Below are positions 8,778 through 16,570 of a stretch of DNA of 16,578 nt, piece after piece. The notes under the pieces are model-generated. The model saw nothing but the letters and a program-made list of their open reading frames with translations. It had not been told where the DNA came from and ran no database searches. Source of the DNA: an uncultured Odoribacter sp. (GTDB taxonomy: Bacteria > Bacteroidota > Bacteroidia > Bacteroidales > Marinifilaceae); assembly GCA_905193145.1 (NCBI GenBank), contig CAJJNP010000061.1, positions 1-16,578 of the forward strand. Reading direction: 5' to 3'. The translations under genes were made by a program, and so were the position numbers. Positions within the stretch are counted from its first letter, which is position 1. The number at the start of each line of letters is the position of its first letter.

Positions 8778-10763
8778 TCAATCTTCATATTTTAATACAA
8801 ATCCTGATCTTGCCGGGAGGTATAAACTCAACCAATTTTTCCCATCTCTGGAAAGTGTAAAATGCTCCAAATTATCGTCTTGCCTACCAAAACCGCCAAA
8901 ACGTTTAGAGTCTGTATCCAAACTTATAATATACTTGCCAACCTGTGCCTCAAACATATAATCTGTAAACGATTGGGTTGGATTAAAATTAAATACAAAC
9001 AGATAATCACCTCTTCTAAAAACCAACACTTGTTGTTCATTATTTCTAACCACAGGTTCTGGTGTATCAGAAAAAAAATATTTCATCTTGGCCAAAGCAA
9101 TCATTTCTTTATCAAATTCATTCAAAAAATGAAATTTCAAATTTCTATCATCAACCAAACTCCATTGTCTACGCGCATGATCGTAACTCCAATTATTTCC
9201 CTCTCGTGGAAAATCTATCCATTCGGGATGTCCGAACTCATTGCCCATAAAATTCAAATATCCATCACCAGCTGTTGACAATGTTAATAGACGAGCCATT
9301 TTATGCAAAGCCATGCCACGATCTATTACGATATTTGTATCAAACACACTCATTCCCGTATAAATCTCTTTGTCTACAAGACGGAAAAAAAATGTTTTAT
9401 CCCCCACCAAAGCTTGGTCATGGCTTTCAACATAACTTATAGTATGCTCTTCTGGTCGTTTATTTGTCAATTCATAAAATAAATCTCCGACATGCCAATC
9501 TTCATCACCTTTTTCTTTTACCAATTTTATCCAATAATCCGGAACACCCATACTCATTCTAAAATCAAAACCAATTCCACCGCTTTCAAATGGCATCGCC
9601 AATCCTGGCATCCCACTCATATCCTCTGCGATAGATATCATATTAGGATTCACTTCATGGCATAGTTTATTGGCTAATGTCAAATAAGTAATCGCATCTT
9701 CATCTTGATTTCCATCATAATAGAATTTATATTCTGTAAAATCTCGTCCCAAACCATGATCCCAATATAACATACTCGTTATTCCGTCAAATCGAAAACC
9801 ATCCAGATGGAACTCTTCCAGCCAATATTTACAATTAGATAAAAGAAAAGAAACCACTTCGTTTTTTCCATAATCAAAACAACGAGAATTCCACAATTTA
9901 TGCTCACCTCGCTCTCCTGAATAAAAATACTGACCATAATCGCCAGCAAAACAGCTCAACCCTTCCACCACATTCTTCACAGCATGCGAATGAACCAAAT
10001 CCATCACAACAGCAACACCAAAACCATGAGCTTCATCAATCAAGCGTTTCAAATCATCAGGAGTTCCAAACCGAGAACTGACAGCATAAAAATTAGATAC
10101 CTGATATCCAAACGACCCATAATACGGATGCTCTTGAATTCCCATCAACTGTAACGTATTATACCCTAAATCAACAATTCGAGGCAATATATAAGCGCGG
10201 AATTCATTAAATGTTGCAACCCTCCGATTTTCCATACTCATCCCTATATGAGCCTCATAAATCAATGGATGGTCAACTCTATCAGGTTGTGCATATTTCC
10301 AATGATATTGCTTGTTCGGCTGCCAGACTTCAGCAGAAAAAACTTTAGAAATATCATCCTGAACCACTCTGCGTACATACGTCGGTATTCTCTCTCCGCA
10401 GCCACCCTGCCATTCCACCCATAATTTATACTTCATTCCATGCCACATTTCCTCCCTTGGCAACAACACTTCCCACACACCGCCACCAATATCCTTCAAT
10501 CGAAACTCTTCACGCTTCACCCATTCATTAGATTCACCGATTATATAAATAGCCGTTGCATTAGGAGCCCATTCTCGAAAAACCCAATTTCCATCTTCCC
10601 GCTCATGCAAACCAAAATACAAATGATTATTGAAAACATCCGATAAACGATACTTGCGGTTAGTATATTCCAATTCTCGCAATATGCTCTTCTCATGCCT
10701 TCTGCGAATAACAGAAAGGAAAGGCTCTAATAAAGGATCAGGCAAGGTTACATCAAATCTCAT
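8778..10763 (-). CDS. glgB: 1,4-alpha-glucan branching enzyme, eukaryotic-like GH13
   Basis: The 661-residue branching enzyme resembles eukaryotic GBE1 (GH13_8) more than E. coli GlgB. Order: an N-terminal helical segment (RRHEKSILRELEY), a CBM48-type domain (~45-145, WVFREWAPNA), then the GH13 barrel with MDLVHSHA (254-261), DGFRFDG with nucleophile D326, IAED with acid/base E380, and YVESHDQALVGDK (444-456) with transition-state stabiliser D449. These are followed by GYLNFMGNEFGHPEW (501-515) and a C-terminal beta domain. It cuts alpha-1,4 chains and re-joins them as alpha-1,6 branches. All GH13 catalytic residues are present and the length is normal for the eukaryotic type. It is the first gene of the operon and follows a leader of about 210 nt with a hairpin. 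The start at 10763 is the first ATG of the frame and gives the expected N-terminus. Confidence 0.96.
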   Translation of the reverse strand: MRFDVTLPDPLLEPFLSVIRRRHEKSILRELEYTNRKYRLSDVFNNHLYFGLHEREDGNWVFREWAPNATAIYIIGESNEWVKREEFRLKDIGGGVWEVLLPREEMWHGMKYKLWVEWQGGCGERIPTYVRRVVQDDISKVFSAEVWQPNKQYHWKYAQPDRVDHPLIYEAHIGMSMENRRVATFNEFRAYILPRIVDLGYNTLQLMGIQEHPYYGSFGYQVSNFYAVSSRFGTPDDLKRLIDEAHGFGVAVVMDLVHSHAVKNVVEGLSCFAGDYGQYFYSGERGEHKLWNSRCFDYGKNEVVSFLLSNCKYWLEEFHLDGFRFDGITSMLYWDHGLGRDFTEYKFYYDGNQDEDAITYLTLANKLCHEVNPNMISIAEDMSGMPGLAMPFESGGIGFDFRMSMGVPDYWIKLVKEKGDEDWHVGDLFYELTNKRPEEHTISYVESHDQALVGDKTFFFRLVDKEIYTGMSVFDTNIVIDRGMALHKMARLLTLSTAGDGYLNFMGNEFGHPEWIDFPREGNNWSYDHARRQWSLVDDRNLKFHFLNEFDKEMIALAKMKYFFSDTPEPVVRNNEQQVLVFRRGDYLFVFNFNPTQSFTDYMFEAQVGKYIISLDTDSKRFGGFGRQDDNLEHFTLSRDGKNWLSLYLPARSGFVLKYED

Positions 10764-10800
10764 TTTACCTTATATTTTAACTGATATTTACATCCTTACC

Positions 10801-10832
10801 ACAATAAATCTTCTCATCAAGAAGTTTATTGT
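10801..10832 (-). promoter_or_regulatory. Leader hairpin upstream of the branching-enzyme gene
   Basis: An inverted repeat with outer arms ACAATAAA / TTTATTGT (8 bp) and inner arms CTTCT / AGAAG (5 bp), one bulged base and a 5-nt loop. It lies 38-69 nt upstream of the glgB ATG, inside the predicted 5' leader. There is no T-tract after it on the minus strand, so it is not an intrinsic terminator. It could be a translation or mRNA-stability element, or a DNA dyad bound by a regulator. The symmetry is seen directly; the role is inference. Confidence 0.5.
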
Positions 10833-10981
10833 TCCGCCATATTCTAACGGACACCCAAACGTTTTACGTAATTCTATAAATTAAAGTTCTCATTCCCTGC
10901 TAAAAATACATCCATACTCTAGAAGAAATGTCTCTCTTTCTCACTTGAATCACAAAAAACGTTTAGTCTAGCTCTGTTTCC

Positions 10982-11013
10982 GAAAGATATGAAACAAAAA
11001 ATCAATCCACAAA
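10982..11013 (-). promoter_or_regulatory. Candidate promoter of the glycogen operon
   Basis: On the minus strand, TTTG (11013-11010) and TATCTTTC (10989-10982) are separated by 20 nt. This matches the Bacteroidota primary-sigma pattern (-33 TTTG, -7 TAnnTTTG, about 19-21 nt apart) except for the last base of the -7 box. Transcription would start near 10975, giving a leader of about 210 nt before glgB. It is the best minus-strand match I found between 10764 and 11206. Confidence 0.5.
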
Positions 11014-11152
11014 TTTTTATCTATATTTTAACTACCAAAATTTGCATATTACATAACTATTATATAACCATTACAAAATCTACACCATTTTGCTACAAGT
11101 TGATTACAAAATGCAGTTAATTATTGCTATTTCCACATTCCACTTATTTCAC

Positions 11153-11161
11153 TATCTTCGC
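11153..11161 (+). promoter_or_regulatory. -7 box of the wbqC-like gene promoter
   Basis: TATCTTCGC matches the Bacteroidota -7 consensus TAnnTTTG with one change, a common variant. It lies 46 nt before ATG 11207, which predicts a short leader of roughly 40 nt. The -33 element is weak; the nearest TTG (11124-11126) is somewhat too far upstream. Its position rules out translation from upstream in-frame codons such as TTG 11090. Confidence 0.5.
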
Positions 11162-11206
11162 ACAATTAAAAATCAAAGAAAAGAAGCATCAATTAAACTG
11201 ACACAG

Positions 11207-11830
11207 ATGAATATAGATAATCTATTATTGACAACAGCATATTTCCCCCCTATTTCCTATTTTTCAGCCATAAACGAAGCCGAACATATCTTCATTGAGC
11301 AATATGAAAATTTTGGGAAACAAAGTTACCGGAATCGTTGTGAAATTATGACTGCAAATGGAATCATCCCTCTTTCAGTACCTGTAGCAAAAGCCAATAG
11401 CAAGACACTAGTAAAAGACCTGAAAATCGTATATACAACTAATTGGCAAAAACTCCATTTTAAAAGCATTGAATCCGCTTACAAAAATTCGCCTTACTAT
11501 GAATATTATATTGATGATATAATCCCATTTTTTGAAAAAAAAGAAACATTTCTTTTTGATTTAAACAATGTTATACTAGCTACCGTTTCAGATTTGCTGA
11601 AGCTAAAAAAAGACATTTCATACACAGCAGACTATATCCCAGAAGGTTGTCAAAACTATACTGATTTAAGAACTGCCATCCACCCCAAAGCCTCACATCG
11701 TAGTCCAGGAATAGAATTTCCATCACATCCATATAGACAGACATTTAGCGACAGATTTCCATTTACAGCAAATTTAAGCATCCTTGATTTAATTTTTTGC
11801 TGTGGCCCTGATGCTAAAGAAAAATTATAA
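11207..11830 (+). CDS. WbqC-like family protein
   Basis: A 207-residue protein of the WbqC-like family (PF08889 type). Conserved features visible are the N-terminal YFPPISYFSAI, EQYENFGKQSYRNRC (31-45), ANGIIPLSVPV (50-60), W80 with H84/S87 and the AYKNSPYYEYY stretch (91-101), and the C-terminal PYRQTFSDRFPF (175-186). The biochemical function of the family is not established; the name comes from O-antigen gene clusters. The frame is open back to TTG 11090, but that start lies upstream of the likely -7 box (11153), and the family length (about 205-210) fits ATG 11207. It is a single gene on the plus strand, divergent from the glycogen operon and convergent with the NlpC/P60 gene (8 nt between stops). 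There is no signal peptide, so it is probably cytoplasmic. Confidence 0.88.
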   Translation: MNIDNLLLTTAYFPPISYFSAINEAEHIFIEQYENFGKQSYRNRCEIMTANGIIPLSVPVAKANSKTLVKDLKIVYTTNWQKLHFKSIESAYKNSPYYEYYIDDIIPFFEKKETFLFDLNNVILATVSDLLKLKKDISYTADYIPEGCQNYTDLRTAIHPKASHRSPGIEFPSHPYRQTFSDRFPFTANLSILDLIFCCGPDAKEKL

Positions 11831-11838
11831 ATTATGGA

Positions 11839-12630
11839 TTAAAGTATACGCCTGATCACCTTGAGATTGTGCGTATACCTCTTCAACTCATCGTTATAAA
11901 TACCTTGGTGATCTATTCTGTCCACCCTCACTCTTCCTGATGCATGAATAATTCTTTTCTGCTTCCAAATAATCCCGACATGAGTGATATTACCAACTTC
12001 ATCACCAAAAAAAGCTAAATCTCCCGGTAATGCCTCCTCTATAAACGAAAGGTCCTGTCCACAAACCACTTGTTGTGAAGCATCTCTTGGCAGACTGATT
12101 CCAATCAAACGATACACGATCTGAGCTAATCCCGAACAATCAATCCCGTATGGAGAACGCCCCCCCCAAAGATAGGGTGCATTATAATACATCAATGCAT
12201 AACTCACCAATAAATCTCGCAAATTCTGCTCCCCTTTCCCTTGCGTTTTACTCACTAAGGTATATACAGCATCACCAACCTGCATCTTATTTGTTTCGAC
12301 ATCAAAGAATGGCAAAACACTACCTGCAACAATCAATTTATTCCCCCAATCCCCGTCTTTCACTACAATATTGAAAACCTCCGTCGCTAACAAATGTTCT
12401 CTACTTTGGTAAGCTCGAAAATATTCTTCACTGATAGGTACACACATTTTTCTATCAATCCAACCTTCATATCCATCATGCAATAAACGTACATAAACCC
12501 ATTTCTCAGCCTCTTCCAAAATTTCATACAACTCTCCGAAAAGAACTTGAGACACCATTTCACTTCTTTCCGATTGCTCCCTCCTCATTGGAATAATACT
12601 TAGATCTGCTATACCGAAAGCCATAACCAT
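11839..12630 (-). CDS. SH3 - NlpC/P60 cysteine peptidase (YkfC-like murein peptide endopeptidase)
   Basis: The 263-residue protein has N-terminal bacterial SH3 regions (~1-65 and probably ~75-130) followed by an NlpC/P60 domain. The catalytic set is visible: DCSG with Cys165, THVGI with His217 and IIHASG with His229, the Cys-His-His arrangement of YkfC-type enzymes. Such enzymes cut the gamma-D-Glu-diamino acid bond of stem peptides, usually needing a free N-terminal L-Ala recognised by the SH3 domain. No signal peptide is present, and an in-frame stop four codons upstream excludes a longer N-terminus, so it appears cytoplasmic and suited to peptide recycling. Met3 (12624) is an equally plausible start. 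It follows the transporter gene by 20 nt. A run of eight G (complement of C 12160-12167) encodes part of LWGGRSP just before the active site. Confidence 0.92.
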   Translation of the reverse strand: MVMAFGIADLSIIPMRREQSERSEMVSQVLFGELYEILEEAEKWVYVRLLHDGYEGWIDRKMCVPISEEYFRAYQSREHLLATEVFNIVVKDGDWGNKLIVAGSVLPFFDVETNKMQVGDAVYTLVSKTQGKGEQNLRDLLVSYALMYYNAPYLWGGRSPYGIDCSGLAQIVYRLIGISLPRDASQQVVCGQDLSFIEEALPGDLAFFGDEVGNITHVGIIWKQKRIIHASGRVRVDRIDHQGIYNDELKRYTHNLKVIRRIL

Positions 12631-12650
12631 ATTATTTAATCAAAATATTC

Positions 12651-14318
12651 TTATAATAACATCAGTATCAACATTTGTGCTGTCAAAACTCGCAAAAACA
12701 TAGTCAAAGGATACACAGTAGCATAACCGACGGCTGGCATATCATTTCCAGCAACACTATTGGCATATGCCAAAGCAGGCGGATCTGTAGTACTACCTGC
12801 AATCAATCCCATCAATGTAAAATAATTAACTTTATAAACCAATCTTGCAATTAGACCAACAATCATCAGCGGAACAAAAGTAATGATAAATCCATAACCT
12901 ATCCAAGCATACCCTCCATTCACAACCGTATCCACAAACCCAGTACCTGCATCCAAACCTACACAAGCCAAAAATAAAGAGATACCTATTTCACGCAACA
13001 TTAAATTAGCACTCATTGTTGTATAAGTAACCAACTTAAAATGTGGACCAAATCTACTTATCAATATGGCAATAATCAATGGCCCTCCAGCCAACCCCAA
13101 CTTAACAGGCTGCGGTATACCAGGAAAAACAAAAGGAATACTTCCAAGCACAATACCTAAAGCTATTCCTAAGAAAATAGGCACAAGATTCGGCTCGCGC
13201 AAGCGACGCAACGAATTACCTAAACGTTTTTCAACATTTGCAATATTCTTTTCCGGTCCCACAACCGTAACTCGGTCTCCCATCTGCAACTCTAAAGCTG
13301 GACTAGCAACCAAATCCACACCAGCACGATTCACTCTTGTCACATTAACACCAAATCCACCTCTCAAATGCAATTGTCCCAATGTCTTGCCATTAATCTC
13401 CGAACGCGTAATTAAAATGCGTCTCGACACCATATTCTCATCAATCTGATCCCAATCAGACTGATTCATTTCAATTTGCATACCAAGAAAAGCTACAATC
13501 GCTTCCACATCCTGCTTTGCAACAATAACAAACAAACGGTCATCTTCCTGCAAACGTGTATTAGAAGTGGCAACTTCCAAGTCTCCATTTTTATTTAAGA
13601 CTCTAGAAATAACAAACTTCTTGTTCATCAACCCTGCAACTTCTCGAATTTCTTTACCAAATAATCCTGGATTCTTCACTAAAATTGAAACATGAGTTGC
13701 ATGTGATGCCTTTTCACCGGCTTTACTTTCAACCTCCTCAGCTTCCTTATCCAAACGGATTCTAAAAATATAACGTATAAGAATAATGGCTAAGATAATA
13801 CCAACAACACCTAAAGGATAAGCGACAGCATATCCCATTGCAATCTGCGACCCTTCATTACCGGTCATATCAAAATAGGCTTGTTGAGCAGCTCCTAATC
13901 CGGGAGTATTTGTCACAGCTCCCGACAGTATACCAACCATAATTGTTGCATCCAAATTTGTAATCTTATAGACAACATAGGTTGTTATAACGCCTAATAC
14001 CACAACCATTGTTGCCAAAAGATTCAACGTCATTCCCCCTTTCTTAAAAGAAGAAAAAAATCCAGGTCCAACTTGCAAGCCAACAGAAAACACAAACAAT
14101 ATTAGACCAAACTCTTTTAAGAAATGCAAAGCTTGCGCATCCATCCGCATCCCAAAATGACTCAGAATAATCCCCACAAAAAGAATCCAGGTCATCCCCA
14201 ATGATATCCCTGCTACTTTTACCTTACCTAGTAGAATACCTATAAAAACAACAACAGCAATCAACAGAATTGAATGTCCAATTCCAGATCCGAACAACAA
14301 ACCGTTAATCCACTCCAT
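12651..14318 (-). CDS. AspT/YidE family transporter with two RCK_C domains
   Basis: The 555-residue membrane protein has the duplicated AspT/YidE/YbjL layout. An N-terminal membrane half (~10-185) ends with [15 protein letters not shown] (132-146). A central cytoplasmic part (~205-365) holds two TrkA_C/RCK_C modules (NPGLFGKEI... and ...[10 protein letters not shown]). A C-terminal membrane half (~375-555) carries the matching repeat motif [15 protein letters not shown] (507-521). The paired TNTP / TDPP motifs and about 10-12 hydrophobic segments are diagnostic. AspT itself exchanges aspartate for alanine; most family members, including YidE and YbjL, have no firmly known substrate, so none is assigned here. 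It is the first gene of an operon with the NlpC/P60 peptidase. A -7 box (TAAATTTG) lies about 33 nt before the start codon. Confidence 0.93.
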   Translation of the reverse strand: MEWINGLLFGSGIGHSILLIAVVVFIGILLGKVKVAGISLGMTWILFVGIILSHFGMRMDAQALHFLKEFGLILFVFSVGLQVGPGFFSSFKKGGMTLNLLATMVVVLGVITTYVVYKITNLDATIMVGILSGAVTNTPGLGAAQQAYFDMTGNEGSQIAMGYAVAYPLGVVGIILAIILIRYIFRIRLDKEAEEVESKAGEKASHATHVSILVKNPGLFGKEIREVAGLMNKKFVISRVLNKNGDLEVATSNTRLQEDDRLFVIVAKQDVEAIVAFLGMQIEMNQSDWDQIDENMVSRRILITRSEINGKTLGQLHLRGGFGVNVTRVNRAGVDLVASPALELQMGDRVTVVGPEKNIANVEKRLGNSLRRLREPNLVPIFLGIALGIVLGSIPFVFPGIPQPVKLGLAGGPLIIAILISRFGPHFKLVTYTTMSANLMLREIGISLFLACVGLDAGTGFVDTVVNGGYAWIGYGFIITFVPLMIVGLIARLVYKVNYFTLMGLIAGSTTDPPALAYANSVAGNDMPAVGYATVYPLTMFLRVLTAQMLILMLL

Positions 14319-14350
14319 ATAAAAATAATTAAGTCAATTACATAAAGTTG

Positions 14351-14358
14351 CAAATTTA
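14351..14358 (-). promoter_or_regulatory. -7 box of the transporter-peptidase operon
   Basis: The minus strand reads TAAATTTG followed by C, an exact match to the Bacteroidota -7 consensus TAnnTTTG. It is 32 nt upstream of ATG 14318, predicting a short leader of about 25 nt. The -33 position shows only TGTTAG, a weak match. It lies just downstream of the dsbD terminator, so this operon has its own promoter. Confidence 0.6.
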
Positions 14359-14394
14359 ATAAAAACACTAATAACTAACAGCATTTCCTAAAAC

Positions 14395-14430
14395 AAAAAA
14401 AATCGGTTGACGATAAATCGCCAACCGACT
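14395..14430 (-). terminator. Intrinsic terminator of dsbD
   Basis: On the minus strand a 12-bp stem (arms 14429-14418 and 14413-14402, core CGGTTG/CAACCG with two G-U pairs) has a TTTA loop and is followed directly by eight T (14402-14395). It lies 21 nt after the dsbD stop codon. No matching T-tract follows on the plus strand, so it works in the minus direction only. Confidence 0.85.
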
Positions 14431-14450
14431 CTTAAAAAATATCGCAGAAG

Positions 14451-16466
14451 TTATTTTTTCTGTCCTCTCTTTTTATATTCCTCCAAGCCCTGTTTCAAGA
14501 ATTCTACAAAAGCATCCTTGTCCAAGTTATGGCCACGAGCAGGAGCTAATACATGCTGCTGTAAATCATCATCGTGACCTCCACGGCTATCTAACAGAAT
14601 GTAGTTAGGCTGAGCATTAGATGCAAATTTCTTAATCTGAAAATCTGCATTTTTCTTAGCCAAAGTTTTTTTCTTTTTGCCGTCATATTCAGATACATAC
14701 CATTCTTCTTCCGGCAATTTTGTTTTATCGTCTACATAAAGAGCACAAATTACATACTCTTCTTTCAACATTTTCATTACACGAGGATCAGCCCATACAG
14801 TCTGCTCCATTTCACGGCAATTTACACAACCATGACCTGTAAAATCGATAAACAAAGGCTTATCTTGAGCCTGAGCACATTTTAAAGCTTGTTCATAATC
14901 GAAATATCCTTCCAAGCCATGAGCCAAATGCAAGAAATCTGCATATTTAGGAGCTTCACATTCTGCAGGTTTAGCAGAAGCAGCTGTAGCACCTGCACTT
15001 ACAGTAATGTTTTTCATTTCCTCACGAACAATACGTCTCACGTCAAAATCGATAGTCTCCTGCGGTGGGAAATAACCAGCCAAAGCTTTCAACGGAGCAC
15101 CGAACATACCAGGAATCAAATATATTACAAAAGTAAATGTTGCAATAATAAACATTAATCGAGGCACTCCAATATAAGGCAATTCGCTATCATGTGCAAA
15201 TTTCAATTTGCCCATCAAATAAAGTCCCTGCAATGTAAATACAGCCACCCAAATTGCAATATATACCTCACGGTCTAAGATTCCCCAGTGGTAAGTTTGG
15301 TCTGCAACCATCAAGAATTTAAAACCAAGAGCCACCTCTATGAAACCTAAGACAACCTTCACAGAATTCAACCAACCACCAGATTTAGGCAGATTGCTCA
15401 ATTTTGACGGGAAGAATGCAAAAAATCCAAATGGAAGAGCAACCGCTACAGAGAAACCTAACATACCAATGATAGGACGCAAAACAGAACCACGTGCAGC
15501 CTCAACCAAAACAGTTCCTACAATAGGAGCTGTACATGAGAAAGAAACCAACACTAATGTGAAGGCCATAAAAAATGCACCTACATAACCACCTTTATCA
15601 GCTTGAGCATCTGACTTATTTACAATCCATGACGGCAATACGATTTCAAAAGCACCAAAGAAAGATGCAGCAAAAATCATAAAGATAACAAAGAAGAATA
15701 TATTCGGAACCCAGTTTGTACTCAACCAGTTAATAAAATCAGGACCCAGCAACATAGAAATAATCAATCCTAATGCTGTATAGATCGCAATAATAGATAA
15801 AGAGAAGAAAATAGCTTTAGCTTTAGCCTTAGCCTTATTAGAATCTCCATGCATAAAGAAAGAAACCGTCATAGGAATCATCGGGAATACACAAGGCATT
15901 ACCACAGCAGCCAAACCGGCTACAAATGCACCCCAGAAAAACAGCCACAAAGATTCATCTTTTTCTGCCTCTTTCTTATCAACAGAAGCAGCCTCTACTT
16001 TTACTTTAGCATCGTTAATTTTGATACTGAACTCTTCATCAAACATTACACATTGTCCTTCACGACATGCTTGATACTCTAAAGTTCCCTTTACAGCAGT
16101 GATAGAAGCATCAGTAATTTTCACTTTTTGAGTAAGTACATACTCATTTTCAAACGACCATACCTCAACACCGAATACAGCATCCTGAGCTTTGACCGGT
16201 TCATTCTCTGTAGCTTTACCTATCAATTCAATACCTTTCCCAGCATTTTCAATCGATAGAGTTGTAGCCATAGGCCCTCCTTCCGGAGTGTACATTGAAT
16301 AAACATGCCAACTCGGCTCAATAGTAGCTTTGAATACTAATTCATATTCATTGTTTCCCAGGCTTTTCTGGGAAAACGACCATTTAGCAGGATTTTCTAC
16401 CTGTGCAGACACAGTAAAAATTCCTACGATGAACGTTAATAAAAAAGCAAACAATCCTTTTTTCAT
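14451..16466 (-). CDS. dsbD: Thiol:disulfide interchange protein DsbD
   Basis: A 671-residue three-part DsbD. A signal peptide (1-21, MKKGLFAFLLTFIVG..., cleavage after VSA) is followed by a periplasmic alpha domain with the cysteine pair C134/C139 (ACREGQC). An eight-helix-type membrane domain (~175-460) has C192 in MPCVFPMIP and C311 in SFSCTAPIVG. A C-terminal thioredoxin-like domain (~525-665) has the CVNC pair C547/C550. All six cysteines of the electron relay are present. It passes reducing power from cytoplasmic thioredoxin across the inner membrane to envelope partners such as cytochrome c maturation factors. The frame extends upstream to ATG 16532, but ATG 16466 gives an exact signal peptide start and leaves room for the promoter, so it is preferred. 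A tandem Ala-Lys stretch (KAKAKAKA) lies in the loop after the first helix. It is a single-gene unit with its own terminator. Confidence 0.95.
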   Translation of the reverse strand: MKKGLFAFLLTFIVGIFTVSAQVENPAKWSFSQKSLGNNEYELVFKATIEPSWHVYSMYTPEGGPMATTLSIENAGKGIELIGKATENEPVKAQDAVFGVEVWSFENEYVLTQKVKITDASITAVKGTLEYQACREGQCVMFDEEFSIKINDAKVKVEAASVDKKEAEKDESLWLFFWGAFVAGLAAVVMPCVFPMIPMTVSFFMHGDSNKAKAKAKAIFFSLSIIAIYTALGLIISMLLGPDFINWLSTNWVPNIFFFVIFMIFAASFFGAFEIVLPSWIVNKSDAQADKGGYVGAFFMAFTLVLVSFSCTAPIVGTVLVEAARGSVLRPIIGMLGFSVAVALPFGFFAFFPSKLSNLPKSGGWLNSVKVVLGFIEVALGFKFLMVADQTYHWGILDREVYIAIWVAVFTLQGLYLMGKLKFAHDSELPYIGVPRLMFIIATFTFVIYLIPGMFGAPLKALAGYFPPQETIDFDVRRIVREEMKNITVSAGATAASAKPAECEAPKYADFLHLAHGLEGYFDYEQALKCAQAQDKPLFIDFTGHGCVNCREMEQTVWADPRVMKMLKEEYVICALYVDDKTKLPEEEWYVSEYDGKKKKTLAKKNADFQIKKFASNAQPNYILLDSRGGHDDDLQQHVLAPARGHNLDKDAFVEFLKQGLEEYKKRGQKK

Positions 16467-16542
16467 AAATTTACCTCGTGAATTATTAATAAAGTGATCT
16501 TTTATCTTCATTCTTGAGCACATTGAGTGCAAAAATTCTACA

Positions 16543-16570
16543 CAAAAATATTATTAATTTTTTTTTACAA
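16543..16570 (-). promoter_or_regulatory. Candidate dsbD promoter
   Basis: On the minus strand TATTTTTG (16550-16543) is an exact TAnnTTTG match, with TTG (16570-16568) 17 nt upstream, slightly short of the usual spacing. The start would be near 16535, giving a leader of about 70 nt to ATG 16466 and placing the longer ATG 16532 almost at the transcription start. The region is very AT-rich, so chance matches are possible. Confidence 0.4.

Noticed and set aside
8862..9278. Plus-strand 138-residue frame opposite the branching-enzyme gene
   Set aside because: Low-complexity, Ile/Lys-rich antisense translation of a conserved GH13 gene; no promoter or family resemblance.
10801..10832. Leader hairpin as a transcription terminator or attenuator
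   Set aside because: No T-tract follows the stem on either strand, so intrinsic termination is unlikely.
10630..10884. Plus-strand 84-residue frame overlapping the start of glgB and its leader
   Set aside because: More than half is antisense to glgB, the rest covers the leader hairpin; no homology features or promoter seen.
11086..11113. Inverted repeat CATTTTG / CAAAATG as an operator
   Set aside because: Only 7 bp arms with a 14-nt gap in very AT-rich DNA; expected by chance and overlaps the direct repeat already noted.
13066..13449. Plus-strand 127-residue frame opposite the transporter gene
   Set aside because: It mirrors the RCK_C and membrane coding region of the transporter; Pro/Lys-rich shadow without domain signs.
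16514..16531. Short dyad GCAC-ATTGA-GTGC near the dsbD promoter
   Set aside because: Only 4-bp arms; too short to support as an operator.
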